64,000 nt of DNA from Hanleya hanleyi. Its lineage: Eukaryota; Mollusca; Polyplacophora; Lepidopleurida; Hanleyidae. How positions within the stretch are numbered: the stretch's first letter is position 1; each line of letters opens with the position of its first letter. The position numbers and the translations under genes are program-made. Positions 1 to 10,150 of the stretch are shown piece after piece. The stretch covers positions 1 through 64,000 of the forward strand of contig JAVTVY010020354.1 of the NCBI GenBank assembly GCA_036873755.1, read 5' to 3'. The notes beneath the pieces are model-generated. The model saw nothing but the letters and a program-made list of their open reading frames with translations, was not told where the DNA came from and ran no database searches.

Positions 1-471
1 AAAAGACCAAGTATAACTTTTTCTGCAGAAAATATAATTGGAACAACCGCCGAAGCGAACTAATTTTCCAGTAAACTCCACCAAGGGTAGATATGTTCAC
101 ATTCCCAAAAGAGATGAATAATAGTCTCTGGAACTTTGCTACAAAATGTACATAAGTTAGATATATCAGGGTAAAGTTTATGTGCAAAAATGTTGGTAGT
201 CAATATTCGGTTAATAATTCTGTATCGAGACCATTTATATTTCACATCTCTTTGTTACATTATTATTCCATATATACCACTCCGAATCACTATAATTTTT
301 TTCAAGAACTGTTTAGTAAAGTAAATCTAAAGGTCAAGAGATTTCTATATAACATTTTACAGCCTTTTTCCCACTTATTAATAGTGAAATAGGGGGCAGT
401 ATCAACGGTATCATATATTGTTTCTGTAATAGTCCAAATCTCATGTTGTTTGCTGCTTTCCGTACTGCTTG
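1..471 (-). pseudogene. LINE C-terminal fragment (distal part of copy split by foldback element)
   Basis: This is the decayed 3' part of a non-LTR retrotransposon ORF2, read on the minus strand. The frame at 245-60 contains CTFCSKVPETIIHLFWEC, a C-x2-C-x8-H-x4-C knuckle followed by aromatic residues. That is typical of the region after the reverse transcriptase in many LINE proteins, where it is thought to bind nucleic acid. Upstream, towards 471, the frame is broken by several stops and shifts but keeps LINE-like character, including an NKWEKG-type segment. The rest of the same copy continues at 3462-4330, beyond the inserted 472-3461 element. It is non-functional; the exact LINE clade is not resolved. 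Confidence 0.7.
466..471. repeat. Left target-site duplication of foldback element 1
   Basis: TGCTTG here and TGCCTG at 3462-3467 flank the element and differ by one base. Joining the LINE across one copy keeps its minus-strand reading frame, which supports a 6-bp duplication. Confidence 0.65.
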
Positions 472-608
472 AGTAGTATATAAAACTGATATTGACGCAA
501 CTTGACCTTGGACCTAAAAAATTTGCATATTGGGGAGAAAAAGCTACCTCCGAACACAGAAGAGTTCCAATTTTTACAGGTCACTGCGCAGGTCAAGTGG
601 TTGCCATG

Positions 609-634
609 GTGACGTCACTTCCGGTCACGTGACC
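609..634. promoter_or_regulatory. Composite CRE / ETS / E-box motif in foldback arm
   Basis: TGACGTCA, CTTCCGGT and CACGTG lie back to back here and are mirrored in the other arm near 3302-3326. TGACGTCACTTCCGG-type blocks recur in the 45953-58532 element (46112, 47392, 49900, 57240 and 58340 areas), and the ETS/E-box part in the 7417-11542 element. Binding is inferred from motif resemblance only. Confidence 0.45.
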
Positions 635-1554
635 TTTGGGGCATGTATTCTTCCGCGGTGAAGCCGTCGGCGGTGATGCAGTCGCGGGAAAAAGCCTCCG
701 TGGACAGAAAAAGTAGTCCCAAATACGCGGAGAGCTGAGGGAAATTCTCCGGCAATCTTCGGGACATTTTGGGAGCGAGAGGGCCCCCTAGTGGACCGAT
801 TGGGTTGAGTGAGGTGTCAAAGTGAAGCGCACCTCCAGGGCGATCAAGTCATTGGTGGGTGTATGTAAAATTAGGATTTGTCCCGAAAACATAAAAAGCG
901 GAACAAGGACTTTACCCCTAAAATAGGGCCTGATTCGCACATTTGCATCTGTACGGGAAAATGCCCATATGGGTATAAGAGTGGTCATTTTTTTGTGGAT
1001 TTTACTATGGGTTGTGGGGCCTTGTTTTTCACGTCTCACCACGTAGAACACATGGGCGGGTTCCCGAAGCTAAGCGGTGAAATTTTTCGAAAGTTCACGG
1101 AGGTATGGATAGGCCTATAGGCCTAATGGCTCAGTGGATAGGTCCATACTTGGCAATTCACACATGTTCATTGCGATATGGGTTGTGGGATCTTGTTTCT
1201 CACGTCTCACCACGTAGAACACGATGGGCGGGGTCCCGAAGCTAAGCGGTGAATTTTTTTTAAAAAGTCACTGCGCGCATGCGTAGTGGGTAAATGGTGC
1301 TGGGTGGCCGTTTTGGGGTCTAGGTGAGCCCTTAGTGGTCCGATGGTGTCGCAAGAGGTTTTATTTTGAAGCTCTCGTGGAGGAGCATCCGACTGAACTA
1401 ATGTATCGTCCGTTTTCAATATTCTGCGCATGCGCAGTCTGGTCGTAATATAGAAAGGAGGCATTTTGGGGGTGCGTGGGGATGTGTTTGGGATAGAGAT
1501 AGACCACTATTGGTCCAAATGGTTCGTGGGAGGTCTCAAAGTGGGGTGGAGTCA

Positions 1555-1822
1555 GAATACAGGACATATATGGTACAATACAGGACAGATATTGTATAAC
1601 ACAGGACAGATATTGTATAACATAGGAGAGATATGGTATGATACAGCACAGATATGGTATAATACAAGACATATATTGTAAAACACAGCACAGATAATAC
1701 AGGACAGATATTGAATAATACAGGACATATATTGTATAATACAGGATGGATATTGAATAATACAGGACAGATATTGTATAATACAAGACATATATTGTAT
1801 AATACAAGACATATATTGTAGC
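1555..1822. repeat. AT-rich short tandem repeat in element 1 spacer
   Basis: About a dozen degenerate units of 25-28 bp built on ATACAGGACAGATATTGTAT. Apparent ORFs through it on both strands are repeat translations, not genes. Confidence 0.85.
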
Positions 1823-1900
1823 ATCCGGATGTAAAACAATGAAAACCCCGGATGTAAGATGAGGTCCCGGATGTAAAACAAAGGTCCCCGGATATAACTG
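1822..1900 (+). promoter_or_regulatory. CCCGGATGT motif cluster (element 1)
   Basis: Four copies of (C)CCGGATGTAA or a close variant, at about 1824, 1847, 1866 and 1887, spaced about 20 bp apart. The same motif clusters next to TATA boxes in the two other foldback elements of this window, suggesting a shared cis element. Its binding factor is unknown. Confidence 0.55.
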
Positions 1901-3461
1901 GTCATACATACTTAGGTTATTATTATGGACAACAAACATACAGTCTGATATGTAATTTCTTACAATTAAGAAAAATTCAAAACGATAAATGTGTGAAGTA
2001 GTAGCCAGATAAACTGACTAACGCCACATCACCGCGATGTATATATTATCAGGATACTGTGCTGTTCCCGCAAGAGTACAAGTACATGGACAAGAAAAAT
2101 GTAAATTGGTAGAGTATATGTATATGGACAGATTACATGTACAGGCACATAGTACATGTATAGGCACATAGTACATGTACTTTCGCTACTACTTGTACTG
2201 ATGACGTCACCGATGACGTCATAGATGCTGTGGACATCCATCAAAAATCGGGGTCTACACTCCGAGAGCTAGAAAATGACACCTCCCACGGCGCATTCGG
2301 ACCAATAGTGGTCCATCTCTACCCCAAACACACCCCCACGCACCCCCAAAATGACCACTTTACTTACTACACCAAACTGCGCATGCGCAGATTGACGCGA
2401 CTTGCAATAAAAAGCACGCCATTCTGGCTCTACCCCACAGAAGCTTCACTTTGACCCCTCCCACGACCCATTTGGACCAATAGTGGTCCATCTCTATCCC
2501 AAGCACACTCCCACGCACCCACAAAATGCCTGCTTTCTATACTACGGCAAGACTGCGCATGCGCAGAATATTGAAAGCGGACGATGCATTAGCCCAGTCG
2601 GATGCTCCTCCACGAGAGTTTTAAAATAAGACCTCGTACGACATCATCGGACCACTTGGGGCTCACCTAGACCCCAAAACAGCCACCCAGCACTATTTAC
2701 CCACTACGCATGCGCGCAGGGACTTTTTCGAAAAATTTCACCGCTTAGCTCCGAGACCCTGCCCGTCGTGTTTTACGTGGTGAAACGAAGAAAACAAGAC
2801 ACCACAACCCATAGTAAAATCCACAAAAAATGACCACCCCTATGCACATACTTTTTCCCGTACAGATGCAAATGTGCGAATCAGGCACGATTTTAGGGGT
2901 AAAGTTCCACTTTTTATATTTTCGGAGACAAATCCTCAATTTACATGCATCCACCCATGACTTGATAGGCAGGCCCGATAAGCCGGAGACCGACATTAGC
3001 CCTTTTGGACATCGTTGATAGGAGTTTTCCCCTATTGTAGGGGTAAAATCTGTGTTCCGCTTTTTGTATTTTTGGGACAAATCCTAATTTTACATACACC
3101 CATCCACTGGTTGATCGCCCTGGAGGAGCGCTTCACTTTGACACCTCACTCGACCCAATCGGTCCGCTAGGGGCCCCTCTCCCCCCAAAATGCCCCGGTG
3201 ATTGCCGAAGATTGCCGGAGAATTTCCCCCAGACTATTTTTCTGTACGCGGAGGCTTTTTCCCGCGACCGCATAACCGCGGCGGAATACATGCCCCAAAC
3301 CTCACGTGACCGGAAATGACGTCACCATGGCAACCACTTGACCTGCGCAGTGACCTGCAAAAATTGGAACTCTCCTGTGTTCGGAGGTAGTTTTTCTCCC
3401 CACTATGCAAATTTTTTAGGTCAAAGGTCAAGTTGCGTTAATATCAGTTTTATATACTACT

Positions 3462-4330
3462 TGCCTGACACACTGATAATTATTCCAGAAAATGGGCTGC
3501 GCATTTATAAATGGACTGAAAAGAGTCAAATGACAAAAAAAAATCCGTTATTATCTAAAATATCATTTACAAACCGCACGCCTTTTCCATCCCAGTGACC
3601 TATATGTAGAGCTTTATTATCAATCTTAATTTTTTCATTGTAACATTTCATTCGAGAAAGTTTGACAGTCCTCTAGTTTTATTTGAAATTCTGTCCAGGC
3701 TAGAAGCGTGTCCCTCCAAAATACGTTTTCCATCGTTGGTATAATATTAGTTCTTAAGAATGCCGAACCAACTCCTATTGGGCTGGGTCTATATTCTTTG
3801 GCATATACATTTTCAAAATATTACCCCACTTGGAATTATCAGCTTGTAATATCCTAATCCACGATATATTTTGTGCCTGGATTACATATTAACAATAGGA
3901 TTATATAAACCGCCATGTTCAAGTGGTTTAACAGAAATTTTTCTCAAAAATTTATCAGGTTTCGAGTTCCAAACAAATTCAAAACAGCATTTCTGGAATT
4001 CATTTATAAGTGGTTCGGGTGGGTTTGGAAGAGAGGAAAATAGATGGTTGAGTTTCGGCAACAATAAGACAAATGACATTTCGTCCCAGTGGAGTCAATC
4101 CTATTTTGGACCATATCTTTATGAGTATGACAATATCTTTTAATTCATCTTTGTATTTGTTCAACCTTTTCGGCCAAATTGTTTGTAAACAAAAGACCTA
4201 CTAGCTTAAAGTCACCTTGTGACCAGTCTAAATTCCATTTAGTACGCAACCACTGAGAAAATGTTGGTACTTGGCATAAAACTGCAATTTAAAAACCAGT
4301 CATTTTAGATTTATTTCTCACGCTTCTCTA
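3462..4330 (-). pseudogene. LINE reverse-transcriptase C-terminal region (proximal part)
   Basis: Minus-strand continuation of the fragment at 1-471. From 4320 downwards the translation resembles the region just after the RT core: a NLDWSQG-like segment near 4230, LPKLNHLFSSLPNPPEPL at 4079-3990, a GGLYNP segment near 3890, then GHWDGKGVRFVNDIL near 3590-3550. These are separated by frameshifts and stops. It ends at the 3462-3467 target duplication of foldback element 1. Assigned by motif order; non-functional. Confidence 0.7.
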
Positions 4331-4740
4331 CTAATTTTCGGCCCATTTCAAGGCACCCCCTCGTAATTATTGAGGGTGGAGAGACGAAGTAGTCCTTGGT
4401 CTCCGCTCTTTGAGACATTCCGTTCTTTGTGCAAGGCGGGGGTATAGGGGGAGAGGCAAATCTTAATAAATTAATATCCTATCAACGTTCTCCAACAATT
4501 GAATATTAATAAGCGTCAATCCTTCCCCCTCCGTGTCATTAATCAAAGATCTTTTTTTATATATTCATAATGGCATTCCTTGAATCAACTCAGAGTCGCT
4601 TTCTTGTACAGAATTTTTCTTAGTATGCATGGCGTTGATATTCATTTTGACCGCCATGAAAATCTTGTACCGACAAATACCGTGAACACAAAGCTAGGAA
4701 AAATGTCTGTCTCGTTTTGGTGTAGTCATGCGCAGTCATG

Positions 4741-5093
4741 TACTTCTCTATCGCCATCGCTCTATCGCTCTATCGCCATCGCTCTATCGCTCTATCGCCA
4801 TCGCTCTATCGCCATCGCTCTATCGCTCTATCGCCATCGCTCTATCGCTCTCTATCGCCATCGCTCTATCGCTCTATCGCTCTATCGCCATATCTATCGC
4901 TCTATCGCCATCGCTCTATCGCTCTATCGCCATCGCTCTATCGCTCTATCGCTCTATCGCCATCGCTCTATCGCTCTATCGCTCGCTCTATCGCTCTATC
5001 GCCATCGCTCTATCGCTCTATCGCCATCGCTCTATCGCTCTATCGCCATCGCTCTATCGCTCTATCGCCATCGCTCTATCGCTCTATCGCCCT
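4741..5093. repeat. TATCGC minisatellite (9- and 22-bp units)
   Basis: Tandem TCTATCGCT and TCTATCGCCATCGC units, giving three long repetitive plus-strand ORFs that are artefacts. Immediately downstream lies GATGGCCCCTCTCGGCCA (5115-5132). The same 18-mer follows another TATCGC-rich stretch near 35789, so array and tag appear to form one interspersed repeat family. Confidence 0.9.
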
Positions 5094-5149
5094 ATGGCAC
5101 GATGGCGAAGTGACGATGGCCCCTCTCGGCCACCATACAATATAGTGAG

Positions 5150-5940
5150 TTAGATTTCGTTTGCCATATCCATTATAGCACAGGTACATGTACCTATGAT
5201 AATTAAAGCTCGAAGCAATCGGTTCATTTTGAGGTGGAAAGGCTAAGATTATTGACCAGAAAATTTGCTATAGATCAGAACGTCTTGTAATATTTATAAA
5301 TATGAATTATGATGCAAAGTGTCGATATTTAACTTTTGTTGACGGCGGCTCGCTACCGAATGCCGGATATGCCGGTTATCACGACAGGGCCAAGGTAGAG
5401 GTGCACAACCTATAACACACAACACTTCCTAAGCAGAACGGTTTGAGACATTGTGTGTTTCATTTCTATATGCTATGATAAAACTTAAAGTATTCAGAAA
5501 AAAAACAAGGACATATACCCCCAAGCTTTTTATATAAATACCGCTTTTTCATGGCATTGTGATTATGGCTGCTCCGCCATTGGCTGTACGGTTGTCATGA
5601 GAGAAGCTAATTCACTCTAGTTGATTACTTCGGTTGAATAAATTAAATTTCGAACACATTGATCCAAGATGAATGCCCAAAAATGGACGAAATAAATTTG
5701 AAATTTCCGGAGAGGCCGCCATTATGAATGTTGCATAATACATTGGTCCGAATACTATAGAAATAGACTGAGATTAACCCAAGTGGGCTGGCTATATGCT
5801 AAGAGAGTTTCATATCCACTAAACGTATTCTGTTCTGGAGTTGCGATGAAACTGTTCAAGTCAATACGGTTATTTCATCCTGAACATCGCCAACGATTTC
5901 TGAATCGTCTGTGTTGAGATCCACTGATTAACTTGGCATA
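5150..5940. other. No recognisable gene
   Basis: AT-rich sequence without a convincing ORF, RNA gene or repeat boundary. Confidence 0.5.
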
Positions 5941-5941
5941 A

Positions 5942-6107
5942 TACAGGAGGAAAGTAAATCCGAAAGTATTAGCGAAAAGCATTTTGTGAATCAATATTTC
6001 GACATATACTTGTTAATGCCATCGACAGAAATTGTCCAGACGATGACATGAATGAATATATGTCGAAAAATTTTCGTTAATATTTTCGAAGTCACTTTCC
6101 TCCTGTA
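5942..6107. mobile_element. Small MITE with CAGGAGGAAAGT ends
   Basis: 166 bp including flanking TA. The left end TACAGGAGGAAAGT is mirrored by ACTTTCCTCCTGTA, and homology continues inwards for about 45 bp (CGAAAGTATTAGCGAAA against TTTTCGTTAATATTTTCG). TA at both edges suggests a Tc1/mariner-like target duplication. There is no coding capacity. Confidence 0.75.
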
Positions 6108-7099
6108 ATATAACCGTCTGTATTTGTTTACATGTGTCCACCACACAGTAACAGCTTTGGCCGAACGACCATGAAACTTCGTCCTGACAGTATTTGGGGT
6201 AAATGAGGGTAACCTAAAATAACAAAAATGTCAACAAGGCATTTAACACCCGTTGGAACCGGAAATTCACGTAAAGCAAAACAATTAAAAGAAACTTTAA
6301 AAAAGGATTGTTAAAGCCCAACGGGGGCCGGTAGCATATGTACGTCTATGTGTCGTCATTGAACGGCCACAACTTTGGGCGAAAGGTGGTACAACTTTGC
6401 CAGGATAGCTGGGGGGGTGATGATGGTGATCATAAACGGTGATCATCTAATAGGGGCCAGGAACGTTTTGACCTTATTCATAAAACTTCGTACTGACAGC
6501 ATTGGGATTAATGAGGGTAACCTAAAACAAAATCCACAAAGAGTATCTTACGGCCATAAGGGGCCGGGATTTTGTTGTAGTCGATGGGCCCTTACACTCA
6601 CAAAAAAAAAGCTATACGGCCCGGGGAATGATCGGAGTAGTTAAAGTCCAGTGGCTGCCAGGATCATGAATAAATGGAGAGTGAATGAACTTTGAAGGGC
6701 ATTTAATGCTCAAGTGCTCACAAACCTGTACATGTACATACATCCCTGAAGGAAACCTGGCCTGTTATGGAAATATTTTCGCCAAATGGGACATCTTATT
6801 TGGACTTAAATGTGTTCAAAAACACCAACGGCTTTCTCTCACGTCGATTATACGACACGAAATACGATTACAGTTTTGACATAGTGACTTACCATCAGTT
6901 CAGTTCAGTTCAGTTCAGTTGGTAGATCCCTCCTCTATATAGGAGCACCTCTATATAGGAGCACCTCCGTATAGGAGTACATATTAATATACAATCAATT
7001 GGAACCACTCAACATTTATAGCTCAACTATCCTGCTGTGAAGTAAACATTTATACAATTCTACAATTGGACGAACTACTATCCTGAAAGTGCTGTGATA
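6108..7099. other. Repetitive non-coding stretch
   Basis: Two diverged direct copies of about 60 bp (TGAGGGTAACCTAAAA, near 6205 and 6512), a (CAGTT)n run at 6897-6920, and three near copies of CTATATAGGAGCACCT (6934-6980). No gene seen. Confidence 0.55.
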
Positions 7100-7403
7100 G
7101 TCTAACCATGTGAGCTTCCTAGCGGTGTATGCGATGTACTACTGTGAGTGGATTTATATAGCGGTCACTGAAAGACACCCAGGTACTTTATTCCCCAAGT
7201 GCCTCCGCTGGCGAAGGTCTAGCGTAGCAACTAGTTCCACCATCAGTCCATATTACCCTGGACACCGAATCAGTCCAGCGCATTGTGAATAGGCCAGTAT
7301 ATATGTAAGCGGTCACTGGCGACGGGCGAACCCACGCCAGCTTTAGCACTCCGGGTCAGAATCAAACACTCTAACTACTTCGGCCACGACACGCTCACAT
7401 TTA
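7100..7403 (-). mobile_element. tRNA-derived SINE
   Basis: On the minus strand the sequence begins GTGTCGTGGCCGAAGTAG, close to the 5' end and A box of tRNAs such as Leu or Ser. About 50 bp further it has GGGTTCGCCC, a B-box-like pol III element. A body of about 200 bp without coding capacity follows. This is the classic tRNA-SINE layout. Spacing and the acceptor region do not make a functional tRNA. The 3' boundary near 7100 is approximate. Confidence 0.6.
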
Positions 7404-7416
7404 CATCATGGATAAT
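7404..7416 (+). pseudogene. Penelope-like RT fragment, left stub
   Basis: Short stub abutting the 7417-11542 element. Joined across one ATAAT duplication it reads M-D-N-N-I-H-E-G-P-A-Y-G-V, in frame with the fragment at 11543 and resembling the D-S-N-I-P-V-G-P-A-Y-G-V stretch of the relative at 37533-38141. The 5' part is missing next to the SINE. Confidence 0.4.
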
Positions 7417-8430
7417 AGTCCGTGGGCTGAGTAGGCCCACCTTGCACCCCCCCCCCCACCACCACTCTCCAAAACTATGATTTTTTAGTACTTTGGAATG
7501 TGCTGAAGAAGAAAATATATGTTAATACGCGAGATATTGGGATGAACTGGCAGATCAGAGAAGTTAAAAATTGCACCTAACGCCTCTATTTTGCGCTCCC
7601 GGTAATGGGGTGGGGTTGCCAAAATGTTCTTAACTTTTTTATTTGTTCTCCAATTGATTGCAATGATGTATCATTTTATTCAGCATAAACGGAGGAATTA
7701 GTTCAAAACAGCAAACGTTCTAATATTTCAATATTATGACGTCAGTAGGGGGCCATCTCCAAATTTCACGAACAAAAATGTCAAAATTGACTAACTACAA
7801 GCAATACTGGTAACTAGTCATATTTCTGCAACATTATCTATGTAAGTCCAATTGATTGAAATGAGGTATCTTTTTATTCAACATGAGCCGGAGAATCAGG
7901 CCAATATAGTAAACTTCTGATATTTACTTATTGTGACGTCACTAAGGGGTCATCTACAATTTTCATATGAAATCGTATTTTTACCAAAATTGTTACCTAA
8001 AATGGTTCAAATGATTCTTTTTGGTTAGCCGAACACATGCAGGATACAAATATATTTGAAATAACATTCAACATAAATATGCAAAGTAGAATATCAAGAT
8101 TTATTTATTTGAAAAGTTCGTTCGTTTTCTTTATGGGGGTGAAGTTATCTAAATGGTTATAACTTTTTTATTCCTTGTCCAGTTGAGTGAAATGAGGTAT
8201 TATATATGCGACATATACTGCAATACTGGATATTAACAATGGTGAGCAGGGGTCAAAGGACACTTCCGGTCACGGAACCGGAAGTTGTCGCAAAACAGGT
8301 AGCGCCCCTTGTCGGAAATAGGTCAATAAGAACCAATTTAGCCTGTCAATGGTCAAAAGAGCCAATATAGCCTTTACATCATGTCAATGATTAAAGGTCA
8401 TTTCCGGTCACATGACAGTAATCATGGAAA

Positions 8431-8550
8431 ACCCGGATGTAAGATGAGGACCCGGATGTAAGTCCACAGTACCCGGATGGTAGACAGAGGAACGACGAGA
8501 AAAACCCACTGGGAAACCCGGATGTTGACAAGGTCCGAGATGTAAAATCC
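8431..8550 (+). promoter_or_regulatory. CCCGGATGT motif cluster (element 2, left arm)
   Basis: Five copies of ACCCGGATGTA or a variant, at about 8431, 8450, 8471, 8516 and 8534 (the last degenerate), upstream of the TATAAAAGGG box at 8696. A mirrored cluster lies at 10036-10140. Role inferred from recurrence. Confidence 0.55.
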
Positions 8551-8695
8551 ACTGCCCACGCATACACTCACACACACACACACACACACAAACACGCGCG
8601 CGCAATGTGGCTCAGTCGTACACCAGTACATCTCGGTCCTCGACTTGGGGGTAGTTGAACTGAGTATGCTAAAGATAGATTACCAACTAGCGTGC

Positions 8696-8705
8696 TATAA
8701 AAGGG
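8696..8705 (+). promoter_or_regulatory. TATA box of truncated zinc-finger gene
   Basis: TATAAAAGGG in the context GCGTGCTATAAAAGGGAAGCG, the same as at 54624 ahead of an intact zinc-finger domain. Here the coding part was deleted: sequence jumps at about 8745 from the leader to the CCCACCCATCG segment of the gene and then to an internal copy of the element end. Confidence 0.6.
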
Positions 8706-8754
8706 AAGCGGCCTTTCATCAGACACTCCGAGACAGCGGGAACTCCCACCCATC

Positions 8755-8778
8755 GCCTACTCAGCCCACGGACTATAA
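8755..8778. repeat. Internal copy of element 2 terminal sequence
   Basis: CGCCTACTCAGCCCACGGAC followed by TATA matches the right terminus at 11521-11545 over about 22 bp. It lies exactly where the left palindromic arm ends. Confidence 0.7.
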
Positions 8779-9267
8779 CTGGACTGTCATGCATTATACC
8801 ATATCTTTGATGTATTATACCTTATCTGTGCTGTATTATAATCGAAGAGGTATCAATGTGAAGCACTCGTGGCTCCGATTGGAGGGGCTGGGTCGTGGAA
8901 ATGACGTCATTCTGCACATGTGCAGTTGTGGAGTAGCAGTAAAAGGGAGGTTGCGGAAATGTGCAAGAGCACTATATCACATCGGGGTATATATTTCATC
9001 CAAGTATAGCGGATAGCGGTTGTCCTGAATAACAACAAGTTCAGCAATGTTTATACAGTTTATTATCTCCAATGTTACATCATACCCAGGCTGGGGGAGC
9101 CGCCCTGGGAATGTTTAGTATGTTCACAACAAAACAAATTGAAATATCAAACACCATGTTTTATTATTTAACGCACCGTCACATTAGGTACAAGTGTTTA
9201 CTCAGCATGTAGACGTAGAGAGTATATACGGCATGTTAGGCTATTCATCAGTGCACGGGTGACGCAT

Positions 9268-9840
9268 TCAGCCGAGAGAGTTGACCAGTTTAGCCACGAA
9301 GAATGTAACATTGGTGACCCTCTCCACTGTCCTCTTGGTGTTGGGGCGTTGGCGTTGTGCCCATTCCAGGGGATCCACGGTGTCCAGTTTCTCCAGCATC
9401 GTCTCTAGCGACGCCCGGCAAATGATGGTGAAAGGATGGTCATACACTTGGTTGTTGGCACTGGAATAGAAATAGCGCAGTTGATGATCCATCATCTTAT
9501 GACGTATAAGATTTACCCGAAAGCGACATTTATTTTGAAGGCCGTACGTTGGTCATAGAAGATGGCTTCCTGCGTAGACGGGCGAGGTCGGTCAGTCGGA
9601 AATTGTAGATATCTTGAATAGGGCGATGACGGTGGAAACAGTGCCGTGTCATGGGCCAATGGCGCTGATAGATGTCACTCACTGGATGGGCGTCCTATAA
9701 GAGATCGCTAGGAACATTTATAAGCTCGTCCGCGAAGTGCACTTTGCTCTCCATGTCATACAAAATCTGGCCCAAGGTCTTGTCGTCGGAATTTGCCTAT
9801 TGAATTAGGGCGACATCATCATCATTATCGGCCCTCGTGA
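9268..9840 (-). pseudogene. Zinc-finger/unknown-domain gene remnant (A type)
   Basis: Minus-strand remnant of the gene family seen intact in element 3. The frame 9495-9268 holds the domain's C-terminal half (LRYFYSSANN, VYDHPFTI, ASLETMLEKLDTVDPLEWAQ, QRPNT, ERVTNVTFFVAKLV). Upstream, 9500-9780, the YQRHWPM, HCFHRHRPIQDIYNFRL and LARL segments remain in broken frames. A TAG at 9695-9697 sits at the same codon as the TAG at 51739-51741 in the other A-type copy. Zinc fingers are absent; the mirrored TATA box is at 9896-9905. Non-functional here. Confidence 0.75.
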
Positions 9841-9895
9841 GATGGGTGGGAGTTCCCGCTCTCTCAGAGTGTCTGATGAAACGGCCAGGCCGTTT

Positions 9896-9905
9896 CCCTT
9901 TTATA
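9896..9905 (-). promoter_or_regulatory. TATA box, mirrored copy
   Basis: CCCTTTTATA, i.e. TATAAAAGGG on the minus strand, directed towards the remnant gene at 9268-9840 and mirroring 8696-8705. Confidence 0.6.
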
Positions 9906-10035
9906 GCACGCTAGCTGGTGATCTATTTTTAGCACACTCAGTTCAACTACCCCCAAGTCGAGGACCGAGATGTACGGTGTACGACTGAGCCGCATTGCGT
10001 GTGTGTGTGTGTGTGTGCAGTGGATTTTACACTCC

Positions 10036-10150
10036 GGACCTTGTCAACATCCGGGTTTCCCAGTGGGTTTTTCCCGTCGTTCCTCCGTCTTCCATCCGGG
10101 TACTGTGGTTTTGCATCCGTGTCCTCATCTTATATCCGGGTTTTTCCATG
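10036..10150 (-). promoter_or_regulatory. CCCGGATGT motif cluster (element 2, right arm)
   Basis: Mirror of the 8431-8550 cluster: ACATCCGGGTT, CCATCCGGGTA, GCATCCGTGTC and ATATCCGGGTT, with the same spacing and context. Confidence 0.55.

Larger units (their letters stand above)
472..3461. mobile_element. Foldback element 1 (2990 bp, AGTAGTATATA ends)
   Basis: This is a large inverted-repeat element. It starts AGTAGTATATAAAACTGATA and ends with the near-perfect reverse complement. Two arms of about 1 kb (472-1550 and 2450-3461) mirror each other imperfectly; inside the right arm a segment of about 190 bp is tandemly duplicated (2265-2450 and 2455-2640). The spacer holds AT-rich repeats of ACAGGACAGATATTGTATAA type (1555-1822) and four CCCGGATGT-like motifs (1822-1900). 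The arms contain GCGCATGCGCAG palindromes, a CRE/ETS/E-box block (609-634 and mirrored 3302-3326) and AAAAAGCGGAAC units also found in the 45953-58532 element. No coding gene is recognisable, so it looks non-autonomous. It is inserted in a LINE with a 6-bp target duplication. Confidence 0.8.

Noticed and set aside
1120..1145. A-box-like TGGCTCAGTGGATAGG in element 1
   Set aside because: No B box at the right distance; not a tRNA or clear SINE.
4580..5153. Three overlapping plus-strand ORFs of 135-177 codons rich in SLYRHRSIAL
   Set aside because: They are translations of the TATCGC minisatellite in three frames.
9268..9495. Treating this 75-codon frame as a complete small gene
   Set aside because: It is the C-terminal end of the zinc-finger/unknown-domain family, with upstream parts present in broken frames.
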